Of a DNA stretch of 64,000 nucleotides, positions 1 to 13,400 are shown one piece after another. The notes under the pieces were generated by a model. The model ran no database searches. It saw only the letters and a program-made list of their open reading frames with translations, and had not been told where the DNA came from. The first letter of the stretch is position 1. Every line of letters begins with the position of its first letter. A program made the translations under genes and the position numbers. The DNA comes from Aquatica leii. Taxonomy: Eukaryota; Arthropoda; Insecta; Coleoptera; Lampyridae. Where the stretch lies: NCBI GenBank assembly GCA_035610365.1, contig CM069432.1, positions 170,808,035 through 170,872,034 on the forward strand, read 5' to 3'.

Positions 1-742
1 ATAAAACTGCACAGTAATTAGAAATGTCTTTGCTTTATTGATTATGAATGAATGTAGATATTTATAGACTGTTAAATTATGATCTTGTATAAAAGGCAGT
101 GCCTAATTCATCAATATATTATTTTAGATTAAAATGATGACTTATATTAACATAAATATACGACTAATTTCACAATCAAGTAGAAGCGGTTAAAATGATG
201 ATATTGTTAACAACGTAAACAGTATAGGTCTATACACAGTAACGTCTCTACTTTTGAAAAAAATAAAAAAAATAGTATAGGAATAGGAAAAATTGGCATC
301 ATATTGGCATCGTATTGGCATCGTATGTCAAAATTACGTATTCAATTGCATAATTAAGCTCAATTCAATTTTATAACTATATAAAAGTTTAATAAATTCA
401 GATAATTAAATAGATTTGAAACAAAAGCTTAATTTCGCATACTTATTCAGATATTAAAAATATACCTTCAATATACCTACTCAATTACAATAATTCTACT
501 TGGCAATTAAGTAGTGAACTTATTTGATATAAAAATGTCAAAACGAAGCAAATAATATGATGCACATACCAATTTTATATATGTAAAAAGTATGTAACTA
601 TGATTTAAAAACTGTTTTGAAATTTATTTGGAGATAACCTTTCTTTCATGCAAGTAAAACACCAGTAGTTACATAGTGCACTAGTGTTAATTAATACATT
701 AATTTAAAAAAAATATGAAAACAATAATAGTTAACCAATCAA
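1..742. other. Non-coding AT-rich DNA
   Basis: No coding signal on either strand. The only structure seen is three tandem copies of a 12-bp unit built on ATTGGCATCGT near 292-325. Confidence 0.6.
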
Positions 743-2109
743 AGGTGGTTCTAAAACGGCCGCTTTGTTGCGTTGCAAGACTACAAAATTCGCTTTTCCG
801 TTGAAAGTATGAATCAGAAAAAAAACTAAAATGACTACAAAGGCTAAAGGCTTCTCTAATATTAGAGAAGTTCTTATGTTAAAATTCTTTAGTATTAAAT
901 TTATCCTCGGTATGCCCACTTTTTGTTGTTGTAGTAGGGTTAGTAAGTCAAACTGCCAAACACGATTTGATTCTTTCGTTAAAGTTTGAGGAACATAGAC
1001 CTCCACTAACTTTGTGTACGCTTAACAAGGCTTTCATTGTTAAGTATTTCACACACCTCCATGTGAATTGCAATCGAATATTGTGGCAATCTAGTGAAAG
1101 TCTTTATTCGGGGTAAGAGCTTATTTCTTGTATTGTAATTTTATTCTTTTATAATTGTCTGTAGCGGGTCCATACCTCTACCTGTGTTCTTTATCTCTGA
1201 AGTTGATAAACACATCTTGCAATTAGAAAAATTCCGTAATGTCAAGTCATTGGAGTTAACACCACCTGCATTTTTGAAGCGTTGAATACAATCATATTGA
1301 AGGAAATAATTACCGAATTTAGGAAGCTAATTGGAGCGAAACTCAGTTATCGCATGAATTAAAAAGGGATTTACTTGTAATAAAGCCGTATGTACGTTTT
1401 CTTTGTGTTAGATTTCAATTAAGTTTTAGGTAATACTAGTACGGAACTAGCTAGTCCACTACTTGGGAAACCGTACTTGTGAGTAAAACAGTTTCTATTT
1501 TAAATTCTTAGTATTTATTGGTAGAATGACCGTACGTTTTGTTGTGTCATATTATTATACGGTGCGCTTTAATTCTCTAAATCTTCGATTTTCGTACATT
1601 TGTATTTTAATTTACGGACGTAAAGACATTCCCTCTCTGAATGTAAAAGTAAGGCCGACTAGGTCACTTTGCTGTACGACTTATTGCCCAGTCAAGAGCT
1701 TAGTATATATTTTGTCTGTGATACCGACCTGCATGCTAGTGTTTGATAAAGTTTATATAACTATACTTATGTACCTTCTTAGTCTTTTAAATTAGTTTGT
1801 AATCTTACATCACAAGCCTACGACTCTATATCCGAAACATTTAAGTCTGTCATCGCTCTGTTTTTGTTACAAGATAAACCACATAATAAAGTTTCTCGTG
1901 GAAATGATTAATTAATACATATTTCATTTCGTGTCGCGTTTCCGGTGTAGATATAAATTTTTCAATAATATATATTGAAATTGTTTAAAATTGTTTTGTT
2001 TTCTACTCATTTTTTTATATTTTTCTAGCATTTATATGTATTGACAACAGAAAATCTAATTAGGTAGAGGCTTGCAACGCATCTAAAGCGACCGTTTTAG
2101 AACCCCCCT
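743..2109. mobile_element. 1.37-kb element with terminal inverted repeats, non-autonomous
   Basis: The left end (743-784) and the reverse complement of the right end (2064-2109) align over about 42-46 bp with a few mismatches and short gaps. Both begin AGG(T/G)GG and share the blocks GGTTCTAAAACGG, CGCTTT and GCGTTGCAAG. The interior shows no convincing protein. Open frames of 89-91 codons inside match no transposase motif I know. The inverted ends and lack of coding capacity suggest a non-autonomous DNA transposon (MITE-like). I could not find a clear target-site duplication next to the ends, so the superfamily is open and the exact termini may lie a few bases further out. Confidence 0.5.
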
Positions 2110-2290
2110 AAAGTTTTTCTACAAAGCACTAAATTAATAAAACAATTATTTATTTGTGACAGTCAACAAAAAGTAACAATTTGCTAAATAAGTATTTAAC
2201 AAGAAATTTTTGGTTTTTATTTTTTTTAACATGTTTGAGCATATACTATAAAGAAAACCATCATAAATATAATGTAATAGCAAAAGATTT

Positions 2291-2416
2291 CACGGGCGGA
2301 GTCTATACTAAGATGAGAACGTTTTCCGGGTTTGGACCGTTACATTGTTGTAACCGCAGGTGCCAAGGTTTTGCGTTTTGTAAGATGCGTAAGAGAAATC
2401 GAAGAACAAGCAACCG
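2291..2416 (+). repeat. Dispersed repeat, copy 1
   Basis: This segment shares blocks such as TCCGGGTTTGGACCGT, GTCTATACTAA/ATCTATACTAA, CATTGTTGTAACCG and AACAAGCAACCG, in the same order and orientation, with 11318-11466. It is more GC-rich than its surroundings. Function unknown; probably a fragment of an interspersed element. Confidence 0.65.
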
Positions 2417-3449
2417 AAACCTTACTAAGAACCTCTCAAAAATTAGTTAATCAACTTGTGAAGCAAGCCAGATTCTAAACTCTAAAAAGGTAACAAACCT
2501 TACTTACTTTCCTTAAAATAAATATAATACTCACCAATTTGAATGTTTTACAACTTGCATTTAATTACGCTTACCTGAAAAAAAAATATATATTTACTTT
2601 CTAATCAAAACAAATTGTACGTAAATAAAATAGTATTTTACTCTTTTAAACATAACTATATCATATAGCAAGTAGGTTTACTATGCAAAACAAAAAGTAA
2701 ATAAAAAAATATTAAACAAAACCAAAATAAAATAGTAAACAAGATTTTTCTAGTATATACATTCTGTAAATGACTGAATTATGACTTTAGTTTTTTAGCT
2801 ACTGTCATCGAACGTATATATGATGTTTTTATTGTTAAATCAGAGAGTAATTATTCTAACGTTAATTAACACGCACAAGACAACGAAACAGTTTTAGCTA
2901 AAAATTTATAGGTAACAACAACCTAATGCAGGTCAACAATTTAGTTACTTGAAGGTAAGTATCTGCTGAACACAAGCATTTTATAAATTACACTTGACAT
3001 ATTGTAAAACAAGTGTATTTCAAAAGTAAAATAATGATAGATAGCATTTGAGAACTAGTCTATATATACCTTGACGTGTCTAAAAGAACAAGAATTCCTA
3101 AATAATATATCAGTGATGAAAAAAAAATTAAAAAATGTAAGTAACAAAGCAAGATGATTTTATAGCCAAAAATATGTAATTGTAATAAATAAACCTACGT
3201 AATATAATGAACAAGGTTCTTTACAATTTTCAAAAATAAGAATGCATACATAAATAAAAAAAAGCACGAATAACTAGTATTCTAGGTACAAATTAAACGA
3301 GAATATGGTCGTATAATAATTCACCAATTGTTTGTATTTAACATTTGTCCATGAAATGCCTGAGAATTGTTTCCCATAACCACTTCATCACTGGAAGATG
3401 ATGAATCAGCAACACCAATGACTTATAGAGAATTTTTTGTCATAACAAA
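2417..3449. other. Non-coding AT-rich DNA
   Basis: Very AT-rich with many stops in all frames. No feature seen. Confidence 0.55.
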
Positions 3450-3899
3450 TTATGAGCAAGACCGTTCATTATCAAGAAATGCTGCGCGCTGATAAAACAT
3501 AGCTTCCAGTAACATATCTAAAGAGAAACCCGATTGCGTTATCTTAAACCCATGCACTCGAACAAAGATCATGTCATGTAAATAGGCCGGCGTCACTATT
3601 TTTTTCTGATTTTGTAGTTGAATTTGTTTGCCCTTTATCTCTCCAAGAGAAACGAAAATTGTGCTCGGCATTGAATTAGTATTAAAAACTTTAAATCTAA
3701 ACAGTCCCGGGTGTTGTTTCCCTATTATAGCATTAGTAGTATGTAATAGTTTAGTGCGAAATGATTGCAAACTGGAGGGTACATCTTGTATAGAAATTTT
3801 TTCTAGAGAATCACAAAAATGGGTATTTGGGCTGTGTTGGTAACGCTTAGTTTTTCTTTTCCAAGTGATATACGGTAAAAAACACAAAGCAAGCAACAA
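3450..3899 (-). CDS. Open frame of 149 codons, unrecognised
   Basis: A stop-free stretch of about 149 codons on the minus strand is longer than expected by chance in DNA this AT-rich. It opens at a TTG, so it may be an exon, or the tail of a decayed gene, rather than a complete protein. The translation includes HDMIFVRVHGFKI and a hydrophobic start, with no domain I recognise. No splice sites or neighbours help to place it. It could be a host exon, a TE fragment or chance. Confidence 0.2.
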   Translation of the reverse strand: MLLALCFLPYITWKRKTKRYQHSPNTHFCDSLEKISIQDVPSSLQSFRTKLLHTTNAIIGKQHPGLFRFKVFNTNSMPSTIFVSLGEIKGKQIQLQNQKKIVTPAYLHDMIFVRVHGFKITQSGFSLDMLLEAMFYQRAAFLDNERSCS

Positions 3900-5840
3900 A
3901 CACTCAAAACCTCAAATTTTATTTGACACAAAATATTTTCAAGCGAAAAAGTCACCTTCGCAAAGCTCAAATAATAATATTGCGCTCACAAGCATGTTAT
4001 GCGAGGAAAGGTCAAAATAATTGTGATTCACGTCCACTGACTCATTTTCTGCTGGCTTAGATACGTTTAAAAGCATTCAGATAAATGTAAAATTTTCTCT
4101 AGACACAATCAATTTTAGAGCCAAAGTGGAACTTTTAGAAAATTAGCCAGACTTTGATTAAATAAGCTTGGATTAAATAAATCATTCAATGATTAAATAA
4201 ACAATTTATATCGCGTGATTCCTGACAGTTGTTTCACCAAACTCTAACTAGTTGATGCGCATTTTTAAAAAAAACATCAAAACTAAATGATTACTGGATT
4301 TTATCCGAGTTTTATGGCGGTTCACAGTTTTACAACTTCTAAAATTATGACACAATTCGAGCTACGTTGCCACATTCTTTCAGATGTAAAAGTTGCAAAG
4401 TGGACGTTTCGTCTTTGGAAATGTGCATCCACAGTTTAAAAACTGAATTTTTTTCAAGAGTTTGTAGCGTTCGCGATTCCTTGTCATATCTAAAGAAAAC
4501 TTACAACAGATTGAACTCGCAATAAAAACATTTTGCGACGCGAAATAACCGACATGCCTTTTTATTAAATTCTCTTTTTTTACCGATTCTACAATTTTTG
4601 CTCCTATTAATATTAAACAAATGCACTACTGACTATAAAAAAGCATTTAAGAGATGAACTTTACTTTAACATGAATCCTTTCTCTACTCTTAACAGATTT
4701 ATAACGCTAATAATCTTTACAATTGTTTGACTGTTGATACAATTTCGACATTCAAAATTTACTAAAATTTTATTTTACCTACTTTCGTCCTATGTTGATA
4801 ACATTACAGTAAAATCGTTTTTATTATAAAACTTTATAAATCAGGTTTGTTAAATTATTTCGTTTAGCATTTTAAAATTTGAACATAAATTATCAGTTTA
4901 GTAGAACGTGTGTTTCGGTCCAGTTGATTTTGGTGACCACCGCGGCTTTTTTTGCGGCTAAGAGTAGTTTTGTCGATGTCGTAATATTACACCAGCATTG
5001 AAACCGCCACAATTTTTGTATTGAAATCATTTGCTTAATAATTTAAAATAACCAATAAACTATTACCCTAAAACGGTGCAAGATAGAAGTAAGTTGCTCA
5101 TAAACATTTTTATAAAGGACAAAATTTACTATAAAAAAGTCGGCGGACGGGTACAATTACGTTCAATAGTTTAGAAGATACAAGTGTGGAAAGTTGTACG
5201 AAAATTACATTAAAATTCTGTAACTCTTCAACTATTAGATATAATTATACACTCCCGCGGAATTTCTTGTAGTAAATTTTGTGCTCAATAAATTGTTTGT
5301 GTGCGATTTTTATCTATATTGTACCGTTTTTGCAGCGTACAAAGCGGAAGTTCGCGTGGATCTAATTTTGCAATTACTATAACCATTTTTTATCACTGCT
5401 GAGTGAAATTAAGACTTATTATATTTTTAAAACATAAAAGGAATCATAAAAAATATCTTGTTTAATTATAAAAAACACTGCATCCGAAAAATACAAAAAA
5501 ATTAGTGAAATAGGGCACCACCGCAAGTTCCAGATTTGCACCGGAAGAAATCTTTGTATATTTTATTTACAATTGTTAATAAAAATTACACAAATTGGAC
5601 CTGAAAAAGTGACAAGATTAAATTGTACAGTTTTTTTTCATTACATATAAGCAATTTTTACATTTTAAATTGATCGCACCATATTACAATTTGTTTAAAA
5701 CATGCTACAAAATGGATAGTAAAGTTTTACACAATGTTGTCATACTTTTTTTAAAACTATGCTTGAAGTATTTTTACCTAATGGTATATTAAATGTCTAA
5801 TAGCGTTAGATTATCTAGATACATATTCTCATTGGTTAAT
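3900..5840. other. Non-coding AT-rich DNA
   Basis: Nothing supported on either strand. Confidence 0.55.
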
Positions 5841-5860
5841 TTTGCACAATATTGTGCAAA
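5841..5860. repeat. Perfect 20-bp palindrome
   Basis: TTTGCACAATATTGTGCAAA is fully self-complementary. A related palindrome (TGCACAA, 2 nt, TTGTGCA) lies 1.15 kb away at 7000-7015. A minus-strand transposase relic sits between the two, so they may be subterminal or transposase-binding sequences of a dead element. That link is inference. Confidence 0.6.
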
Positions 5861-6069
5861 TTATTATTATTTCGCATAGCTTTTTATTGTACAACTTTAT
5901 GCATCTTGGTTAAATATTATTTACTTAAAAGTAACATATATTGGGTGAATCGTCAATAAAACGTTGCAAATCTTAAGAGCATTATTTATTTATATTTAAA
6001 TGGTAAACTTATGTTATATACTTATTTTTTTCTTCAAGGGATATCTTAATATTCCATTACTGTTTGTTA

Positions 6070-6258
6070 TCGATTTACTCCAGATTTTTTTATAAATGTG
6101 GTTAATTTGCCCGTTGCTACAGCAGCTAGTTTGGTTGCCTTCTTTAAAGGGAGAATTTTTTCGAGTAACTTCACAACATTTTTAATAATGTTTCTTGCTT
6201 CGAAATGAATGGTTTTCTTCGATTTAGATTTCATGTTGATAAATAACATCTGAAACAA
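6070..6258 (-). pseudogene. DDE_3-type transposase, N-terminal remnant
   Basis: The 63-codon minus-strand frame contains FEARNIIKNVVKLLEK followed by KATKLAAVATG, which resembles the N-terminal helix-turn-helix of the DDE_3 (Tc1/mariner-related) transposases common in insects. The same family is better preserved at 57.2 kb in this window. The rest of the protein is not recognisable downstream. The identification rests on a short motif and is tentative. Confidence 0.35.
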
Positions 6259-6999
6259 TACAGAAGATAAGTAATGTAAAAATCTCCATCAGAAATTAGC
6301 TGTTCGTAGAATTAACGCTGGAATTAAATACAGAATTTAAAGTAATGAATGAGGTTAAGCTACAAAGGTTACACTTAAAAAATGTTATAAATACACTTAC
6401 CTTGTTTAAATAACAGCGTTTCAAAAAGTCTTGACAAAAACTAACTGAATAACTACGAATTTTTCAGAAAACAGGAAAAGATGTAAACAAACCCAACGCA
6501 ATCAAGGAATTTTGATTGTAGAAAATTTTTCAAGCTAATTGCTAATTGTGATTGGTTAAAACATTTACCGCTTCAAATTTTTAAAGTTAGTTCACATATT
6601 TTCCGGGAACTTTGTTTACTTTAGCGCTCTGTAAGTGTCAATATCAGTGTCTTTACATACAACACGTTGTCGCCTGATTTTTTTAGAAGAAACGTTCGCC
6701 ATAAAAAATTACTGCTATTCTACAGTTCGTTCAATTTTTTTCTTTATTTCGAGTTTAAAATGATTGCATGATCTTATTGTAATATATATTATCAAAGCTG
6801 TACGAGAAACTAAAACAAAATTGTGCAAAATACTAGCACATTGTTGTCGAATACAAAGCATACTAAAGTTTATAATATTTTTTAAACAATTTGTCAAATA
6901 AAACTTCATAAGATATTTATCCAAACGTATTAAATAAAAGCGTGCAAGCCTATGGTATAAATATAAACAATTGTAGTAATATCATCAACAATACAGTTA

Positions 7000-7015
7000 T
7001 GCACAATCTTGTGCA
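7000..7015. repeat. 16-bp palindrome related to the one at 5841
   Basis: TGCACAA and TTGTGCA arms separated by TC. They share the core of the 20-bp palindrome 1.15 kb to the left. Confidence 0.55.
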
Positions 7016-9139
7016 AAACTGTGATACAGTATTTCTCTCTGTGTGTATATGGAAAAACAATATTTAAAAATACGTTTTTGAAAATAGTTTTTTTTTGTAT
7101 AATTTGTTTATCTTACATGCATTTTGAAGCAGTAGACAACTTAGCTATGCCATTAGGAGGCACAATTTAGCTGAATGTGTAGTTGTAAAACATTCAAGCA
7201 CATTACAGCAAAGTTATAAATAAATATACGCATATCTGCTTTGGCTGTTACATAGGTATGTACCTGTTGTTTTCAAAACATCGCATATTGCATTCGGTGA
7301 AAATAATGACAAACAACATGTGGTAAGTTTTTTAATACATATTATTCATGTTACAAAAAAATAATTGGTTTATAAACGTGTACTGTTTAAGCTACGAAAA
7401 TAAATTAAAAACGTAGTTATAACACAACGGTTTATAATAAATTTTATTTAATATTTAAATAATTTTTCTCTGTTTACTGTTATTATACGATTACAATTAT
7501 CAAACAATATCTTAAAGTAAATATAATAAGCAAGTTATTTTAACGAATGTATTTATTTTTTAATCGTATTAGAATTGTTATTTAAACTTATCTTAATATA
7601 CGTCAAAAACGAATTTAATTGCGCATTGTGGAAGCTAAAATTGAGAAAGCAAAAAAGAGAAACATAAACACAAGCATTAAAAATATAATAATTTATTATT
7701 TTAATAAGGAATTTATATATTTCTCAAAATTTGTTAAAAAAGTCAAGAGAGATCAGTTGTTAGAACCTGTTCTCCAACTACGTTATGAATATAAAGACTC
7801 TAAAAAAGCTAAAAGTTGTTTCTAGTCATTACGGTGACAGCAAATAACAAAACATTTACATTTTACATTTACAAAAGAAACTAAGTTCTTCAGAGTATCA
7901 AGCGATGAATAAAGAAAAGAAGAACCAGAGAAAAGTTCAGTCAATCATAATGTAGAATATTAATAAAGCTAAAAATTTAATGTTTAATATAAATTGTTCT
8001 TTTTATTTTTTCTTGGTGTACCATACACTGAGACTAGATCGGAAATTGAAATTCGACAAACATATATAAAGCAGCCTGCAAATACCAGAGAAAACTATTA
8101 AAGCTTTAAACCCATTTTCACCAAATGTGAAAGTACCAAAAAATGTAAAAACCTGATTACTAGTCATAACAGTCCAATCCATAATTCTATACGGATCACA
8201 ATATGAACAAAAGCCTTATAAATAAAAAATTATGCGGAGAACAAGAAATAATTGCACTTAGATCACGTTGTGTATATAAAACAACCTCTAGTAATAAACA
8301 TCTTAATGCAAAAAAATATATGACTATGAAGAGCAAAAAAGAATAAAAGAGAAAACAATGCATAAATGAAAAAAACAATAGAATAAAAACAGATAAACTT
8401 ACCGTTTGATAGAAAATATCAACACATGGAAAAACTGACAAAACGGAAAAACGTTCTAACTAAAGACCCAATTGCAAATAAAGACAAAGAACTGATGAAA
8501 AATTAATCAAAGACCATAATGCAAGATATGGTTAAGCCGCAAAAGAGGTTCACTGTGTTAGAATAATAAATTGTTTTAGTCGGTAGGTCTGCATAAAACA
8601 GTACTTTTTTGAATTTGAAGTAAACAACCTTTCTGGTTTCAGCAGGTTAAAATGTCACTAAAAAAATTATTCAGGGTATTAAACTATGACCTCATACAAC
8701 ATTTCAGGAAGATCTATCTAATTTGATTTAACCGTTGTTCTTTAGACTCGACAAAAGTGTATTTATAAAAAAAAATATATTTGTAGAACATTGGACGACA
8801 GATATACTATTTACAACACCTTTTACTTACGAAATGTAATAATAGCATAATTCTACAACAAATTAATTAACAATGGCCACCACCTTTATCTGCGATATCT
8901 AAATTCTTAAAACAGGGTGACAACTGTTGACTAATCTTTCTGTCAGCTTACAATTGGTAGTAACCCTTAGTTCTATCTAAATTACTACTAGATTATGTTA
9001 CTATTCTTGCTATAGATTCGATGGAAAAACATTCCAGACTATCATTGAGAAGCAGATCAAAGATTACTATTTTGTCTTACCAAGGAACAAATGTATTAAA
9101 GAAAATTGTCGCTACTAGTCGACTGAAAATATAAAGTTT
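7016..9139. other. Non-coding AT-rich DNA
   Basis: No coding or structural feature supported, apart from GGTCTGC(A)TA near 8588, which may be a decayed inverted end matching 9505-9525 around the mariner relic. Confidence 0.45.
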
Positions 9140-9420
9140 CGGATCAATTGTAGAAGACAGTATTACTAAAACGTAAATGTGTGGTGTGCAATATCGTTTT
9201 GGCATTATAGAACCTTCCTTCATAAAGGACAACAAACTTGAAAGATTCAGGAAAAAGTATTCACATTGCATTCGACAACACACGTGGTTGATTGAATAAA
9301 TTTGGTATTTAGGAAAAAGTGGATAGCCAGAAATAAACCAATTGCGTGGGCCCTTAGATTGCCCGACCTCATTATACTAGATTTTTAGTTCAGTTATGTT
9401 GAATAAATAATTTATTGTAG
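9140..9420 (+). pseudogene. Tc1/mariner-like transposase, C-terminal remnant
   Basis: Plus-strand reading gives NVWCAI, then after a frame change RFGIIEPSFI, then further on RNKPIAWALRLPDLIILDF. These correspond to the 'VNVWCGI...GP' and 'WPPRSPDLTPLDFF' blocks of mariner-type transposases, which contain the second and third catalytic acidic residues. The reading frame is broken by shifts and stops, so no protein can be made. It is the same broad family as the relic at 13.7-14.4 kb but in the opposite orientation. Confidence 0.5.
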
Positions 9421-11317
9421 AACAACGTTATTACATTTTGTACATTTAATTTGCGAATAAATATTCTTTTATTTTGTTGAATTTAAAGAATGGCGGTTTA
9501 ATCAGAGTAGGCAGACCTTTCTAACATTTTGTCTAGAGCCATAGTTTGTCATTCTGGACAACTTTTTTTGTAACATTTTAACCTACTGTGAACGAGAACT
9601 GAAATGGAAATAGTTCTTGCTTAACTGTCAAGGCCTGATTACAAAATCAAAAGTACACTAAAAATTAATTTTAAACTAAACACGAATTCAGATTCAAGAA
9701 TTTTTAGTTCTATACATTTTTTGTATATTTATTATTCAAAATGCAAAAGCAAGAATTGGTAGAACTTGTTTAGTCTACAACCAATAAATATGATTCGACT
9801 TGAGCTGTAGTACAAGTTTTACAAAGTTAACATAGATCCGACGAAAAGCACTACTATTTTAAAAGAATCACAAACCTTAATACATAACAATTCCTTAGCA
9901 ATCCTGTCTTAATAATTTCTGAGCAAAACAATGCATATTTTCCAACAATAATAGCGACTATATTTCGAAGTTTAAGAAGGCAGCTCACTAGGATAGTGGA
10001 CTGTGTACAATATGTCCTCTTCTGTTGCGTGAACATACACCCAAAAGGAACAGTAATAAATAATTAATCCGATTGGTTTTAAAAAACTATCTATGGTTTC
10101 TATTAACTTCTTCACATTAATTTAACTGAACTTTTATAAGAAATTAAGGTTCATATAAAACTACGCTTCTTTAAACTTGCATCTTCAGTTTTTTATAGTA
10201 TTTTAACTTTTCATGTAATACTTCTTATATAATCTAATAAAAAATTGTCAAAACTTTTTTGTAATTTAATCAACTAAAATGTAATTAAACAATTATGTAA
10301 ACATTATAATAAAGCGCGTATTAAAATAGTCAATTATGTACCTATTAAGGACGACACATATATCATGTAAATTTGTAATTAAGTTAGAGATAGCATCGGG
10401 GTTATTTCGGTTTGTAATTATGCAGGGTTGAAAGGATTTTATACGTTTACAATAATAGTTCTATTAGAGTCGCTGAAGCTGAGTCAAAATATACTTCTTT
10501 TAAAATGAATTCAGAAACAAGCCCTCTTCATTTAATACAAGTACTACTGCAATGCAGCTACTATTACACACTACTATTTCCACTACTTATAATAACTGGT
10601 AGTAATAGGCAGGCATTAACAATCGCCTGAATTATTACTATGCCAATTTATTGTTTTCAAGTACTTTTATACCTTTAACTGTATTTTGCAAAATTAAGTT
10701 TTAACACAATCGTGAAAATAAAGTAAATTCAATTAAATTTAAAATAACATTTTAAATGAATTAAATGCTAATTTAGTTGAATTATGTTGTATTTTCTTAT
10801 TCGTTTATATAATAGATTCGCGGTACTGTTTTTAATTGGTGCTATTCAAACAATTATTTTAAATTAAAGAAGGAAAAATACATTTATGGCAAAAATTATT
10901 GATAAAACAATTTGTTTTGCAAAAATAATTTATTTGATAAATTGGGTAACTATTAAAATTTAATTTAAGTTACATAACAAATTAAAAAAATGATATATGA
11001 AAAATAAAAAAAAAATCACTAAAAAAATTGTCATGTGCATAAGGTCGCAATTATCCAAACCTAGATGTTAACACCACTATGTATTAGATGAGAAAAAATG
11101 CAAATTTTGAGGGAAATATATTTTTAATAAATTTCAAAAGAAAAAGTAAATTAGTTTTTACAGACAAAAATATCTAATATCATTAAATACTTTTATTTTA
11201 ACATCTAATTTTTTTTGTTTCCCATGTTATAACTCGAAAACGAAAGTTTCTATAGAACTGTTTTTAAAAGTAACTAGGATAAACAATGCTTGTTGCTAAT
11301 GTAATAACGAAGGCTTC
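9421..11317. other. Non-coding AT-rich DNA
   Basis: Nothing supported beyond general AT-richness. Confidence 0.55.
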
Positions 11318-11466
11318 CACGGCCGGAATCTATACTAACATTAGAATGTCTTCCGGGTTTGGACCGTGTCATTGTTGTTGTAACCGAAGTTGCCAACATT
11401 TCGCCCACTTTCGTAAGGCGCTTCATCAAGGTGTGAGATAAATCGCAAAACTCAAACAAGCAACCG
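11318..11466 (+). repeat. Dispersed repeat, copy 2
   Basis: Homologous to 2291-2416 in the same orientation: CACGGCCGGAATCTATACTAA, TCCGGGTTTGGACCGT and AACAAGCAACCG blocks. The two copies are about 9 kb apart and slightly different in length. Confidence 0.65.
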
Positions 11467-12289
11467 GTTAATGCTTGTTGCTGCTCTACTAGCGTTGCTC
11501 AGTAGAAACGTCAGTTAAACTCGACTTTCTTTGCTGCTTTAGACATGTCTCATGTGCAATGAATGCTGGTAGGTCTTGGTTTAATTGACTGGATTAAAAA
11601 AAAATACTTAAATCTAAGATGGGAAAGACCAAGTCGACAGATGCGTAACTGAATAGAAGACCCGTCGTTACTGGTTCCAACCTCGGGGAACCGGGAAAAT
11701 CCTGTTGTATATATCCCGACATGAGTGTAAAAGCACCGCACAGGTTTGTTTATATTTACTTCTTACTCAACGAACTACTATGAACTAAGTAAACAAATAA
11801 AAAATATCAAATATACCAGACACTGAGACTGGAAACTCTAAAGATACCTACTCAAGAAACTTTTAGGTGGCGCTAAAAGAAAGTTGTACAAGAAAAAGTT
11901 TCAGCCGCAAGGGGGAGCCAAGAAACCTGAGACACCAAAAAAAAAATACGTATCTCCTAACACCAAAAAAATCATGCCAAAAGATCCGGGACACAAAACG
12001 TAACCGATCAGAAAGCAGTATTACAAGCACAGTAGTAACGGTCAACAAAAAGAGTAGAAGAGTGAAACCTTCCATTTCTTATGCCATGTCTAATATTTAA
12101 ATAACAATAATGCCACAGAATATCTAGGAATTTGCTCCAAGATTCCCTGGAAGAGTTAACTTAAAAAGGGGTTTTTATTGGCGTTTTGTGCCAATCAGCT
12201 TACTAAAAATTTACTAGAAAAGGGTATTCCAAAAACAGCTAAGACCATGGAAAATAATAACCACGTACTACCAATGGGATAATTCAGCA
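11467..12289. other. Probable 5' debris of the adjacent retrotransposon
   Basis: Slightly less AT-rich than its surroundings. A basic 77-codon plus-strand frame at 11867-12100 (rich in K, R and S, with RKSFSRKGEPRNLRHQKK) could be the remains of an ORF1-like nucleic-acid-binding protein for the element that follows. No zinc knuckle or other domain is visible. Confidence 0.25.
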
Positions 12290-13400
12290 CGAGATACCTA
12301 ATGGCAGTAAAGACAAATACGAATATAGAAAGAAAGATACGAAACCTTATACTGGCTTCGGCATACCTTCCATAAGATCAATCAAAACAATCACCAATAC
12401 AATAAGTTGTGGAATTAGTGCAGTTCTGCAAACAAAACAAAATACAACTGGTGCTCGACTGGGACTGTAATGTACACCATACGCTTTGGAAAAGCACTGT
12501 ACACAACTAAAGTGGTAGGGCATTTTTAGAATTTATTGTAATAAACTAAAAGTCGTAAATAGAATAAATGAGCGTATTTTTGTCACAGATACAAGAAGGG
12601 AAATAATCGACATTACGATCGGCACACCACACGTGTGCAATAAAATAAAATTTACCAGAAGAAGGAAACTTTAGGATTTGAAGAAAATTCAATTGTGGGG
12701 GAAAGAACTGCAACTGAGCAATGAGGTTAAATACTTAGAACTTATTTTCGACGATAAATTAACCTTTAACGCTCACTTAAAAAAAACAATCAACAAAGTT
12801 ACTCGGGTATTTTAAGCCTGTAGAAGTCTGATAGGTAACACATAGAGACTAAAACCGAAAATGGTTTTTTGGATATAATTAGCATAAATCCAAAAGAAGA
12901 GTTTCCATAACAAGACTCAGTAAGTTACAAAAACTTGCGTGTCTAGGAATCACAGGGGCAATGTTAACGACGCTTACTACTACCTCTTATCGGGTTCTTA
13001 TACCGACAAAAGAGGAAGCAGATAGACAACAACCGAGAAAGCAGCAAGCATTCATATGGCACAAAGTACTAAAACGAGAATTGCTGGCAGTAGATCATGG
13101 AGCTAGTTTAACCTAAACCTAGGTTGCCTAGCAATCGTATCCTAAGCTTGTACTCAAAAAATAATTAGAAAATCCTATCAAAATAGAAAAATCGTTACCG
13201 ATAGCCAAGCAGCATTTAAAACTTTATACTCAGTAACAATACGCTACAGTAGTTAGAGATTGTGTAAACTTGCTAATATGTCTAGCTGAGCAAAACAGAG
13301 TCACTCTACAATAGACAAAAGAACATAAAGAAGACAAAGGAAACAAAAAAGTAGAACTGTTAGCAAAAAAAGAGAACTGAAATTAGTTTAATAGGGCCGG
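12290..13400 (+). pseudogene. Non-LTR retrotransposon with RNase H, internally deleted relic
   Basis: Several frames hold pieces of one protein in the right order. An apurinic-type endonuclease part (LILASAYLP near 12345; FCKQNKIQLVLDWDCN then HHTLWKS near 12430-12500) is followed at once by the C-terminal part of a reverse transcriptase (VKYLELIFDDKLTF, near 12725). Next come LACLGITGAM (about 12940) and an RNase H domain (VTDSQAAFKTL near 13195; KEHKEDKGNKKVELLAK near 13315). The catalytic palm with FADD is missing, so an internal deletion joins endonuclease to RT tail. The endonuclease and RNase H types fit an I/Loa/Jockey-like clade. Many stops and frameshifts. Confidence 0.65.
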
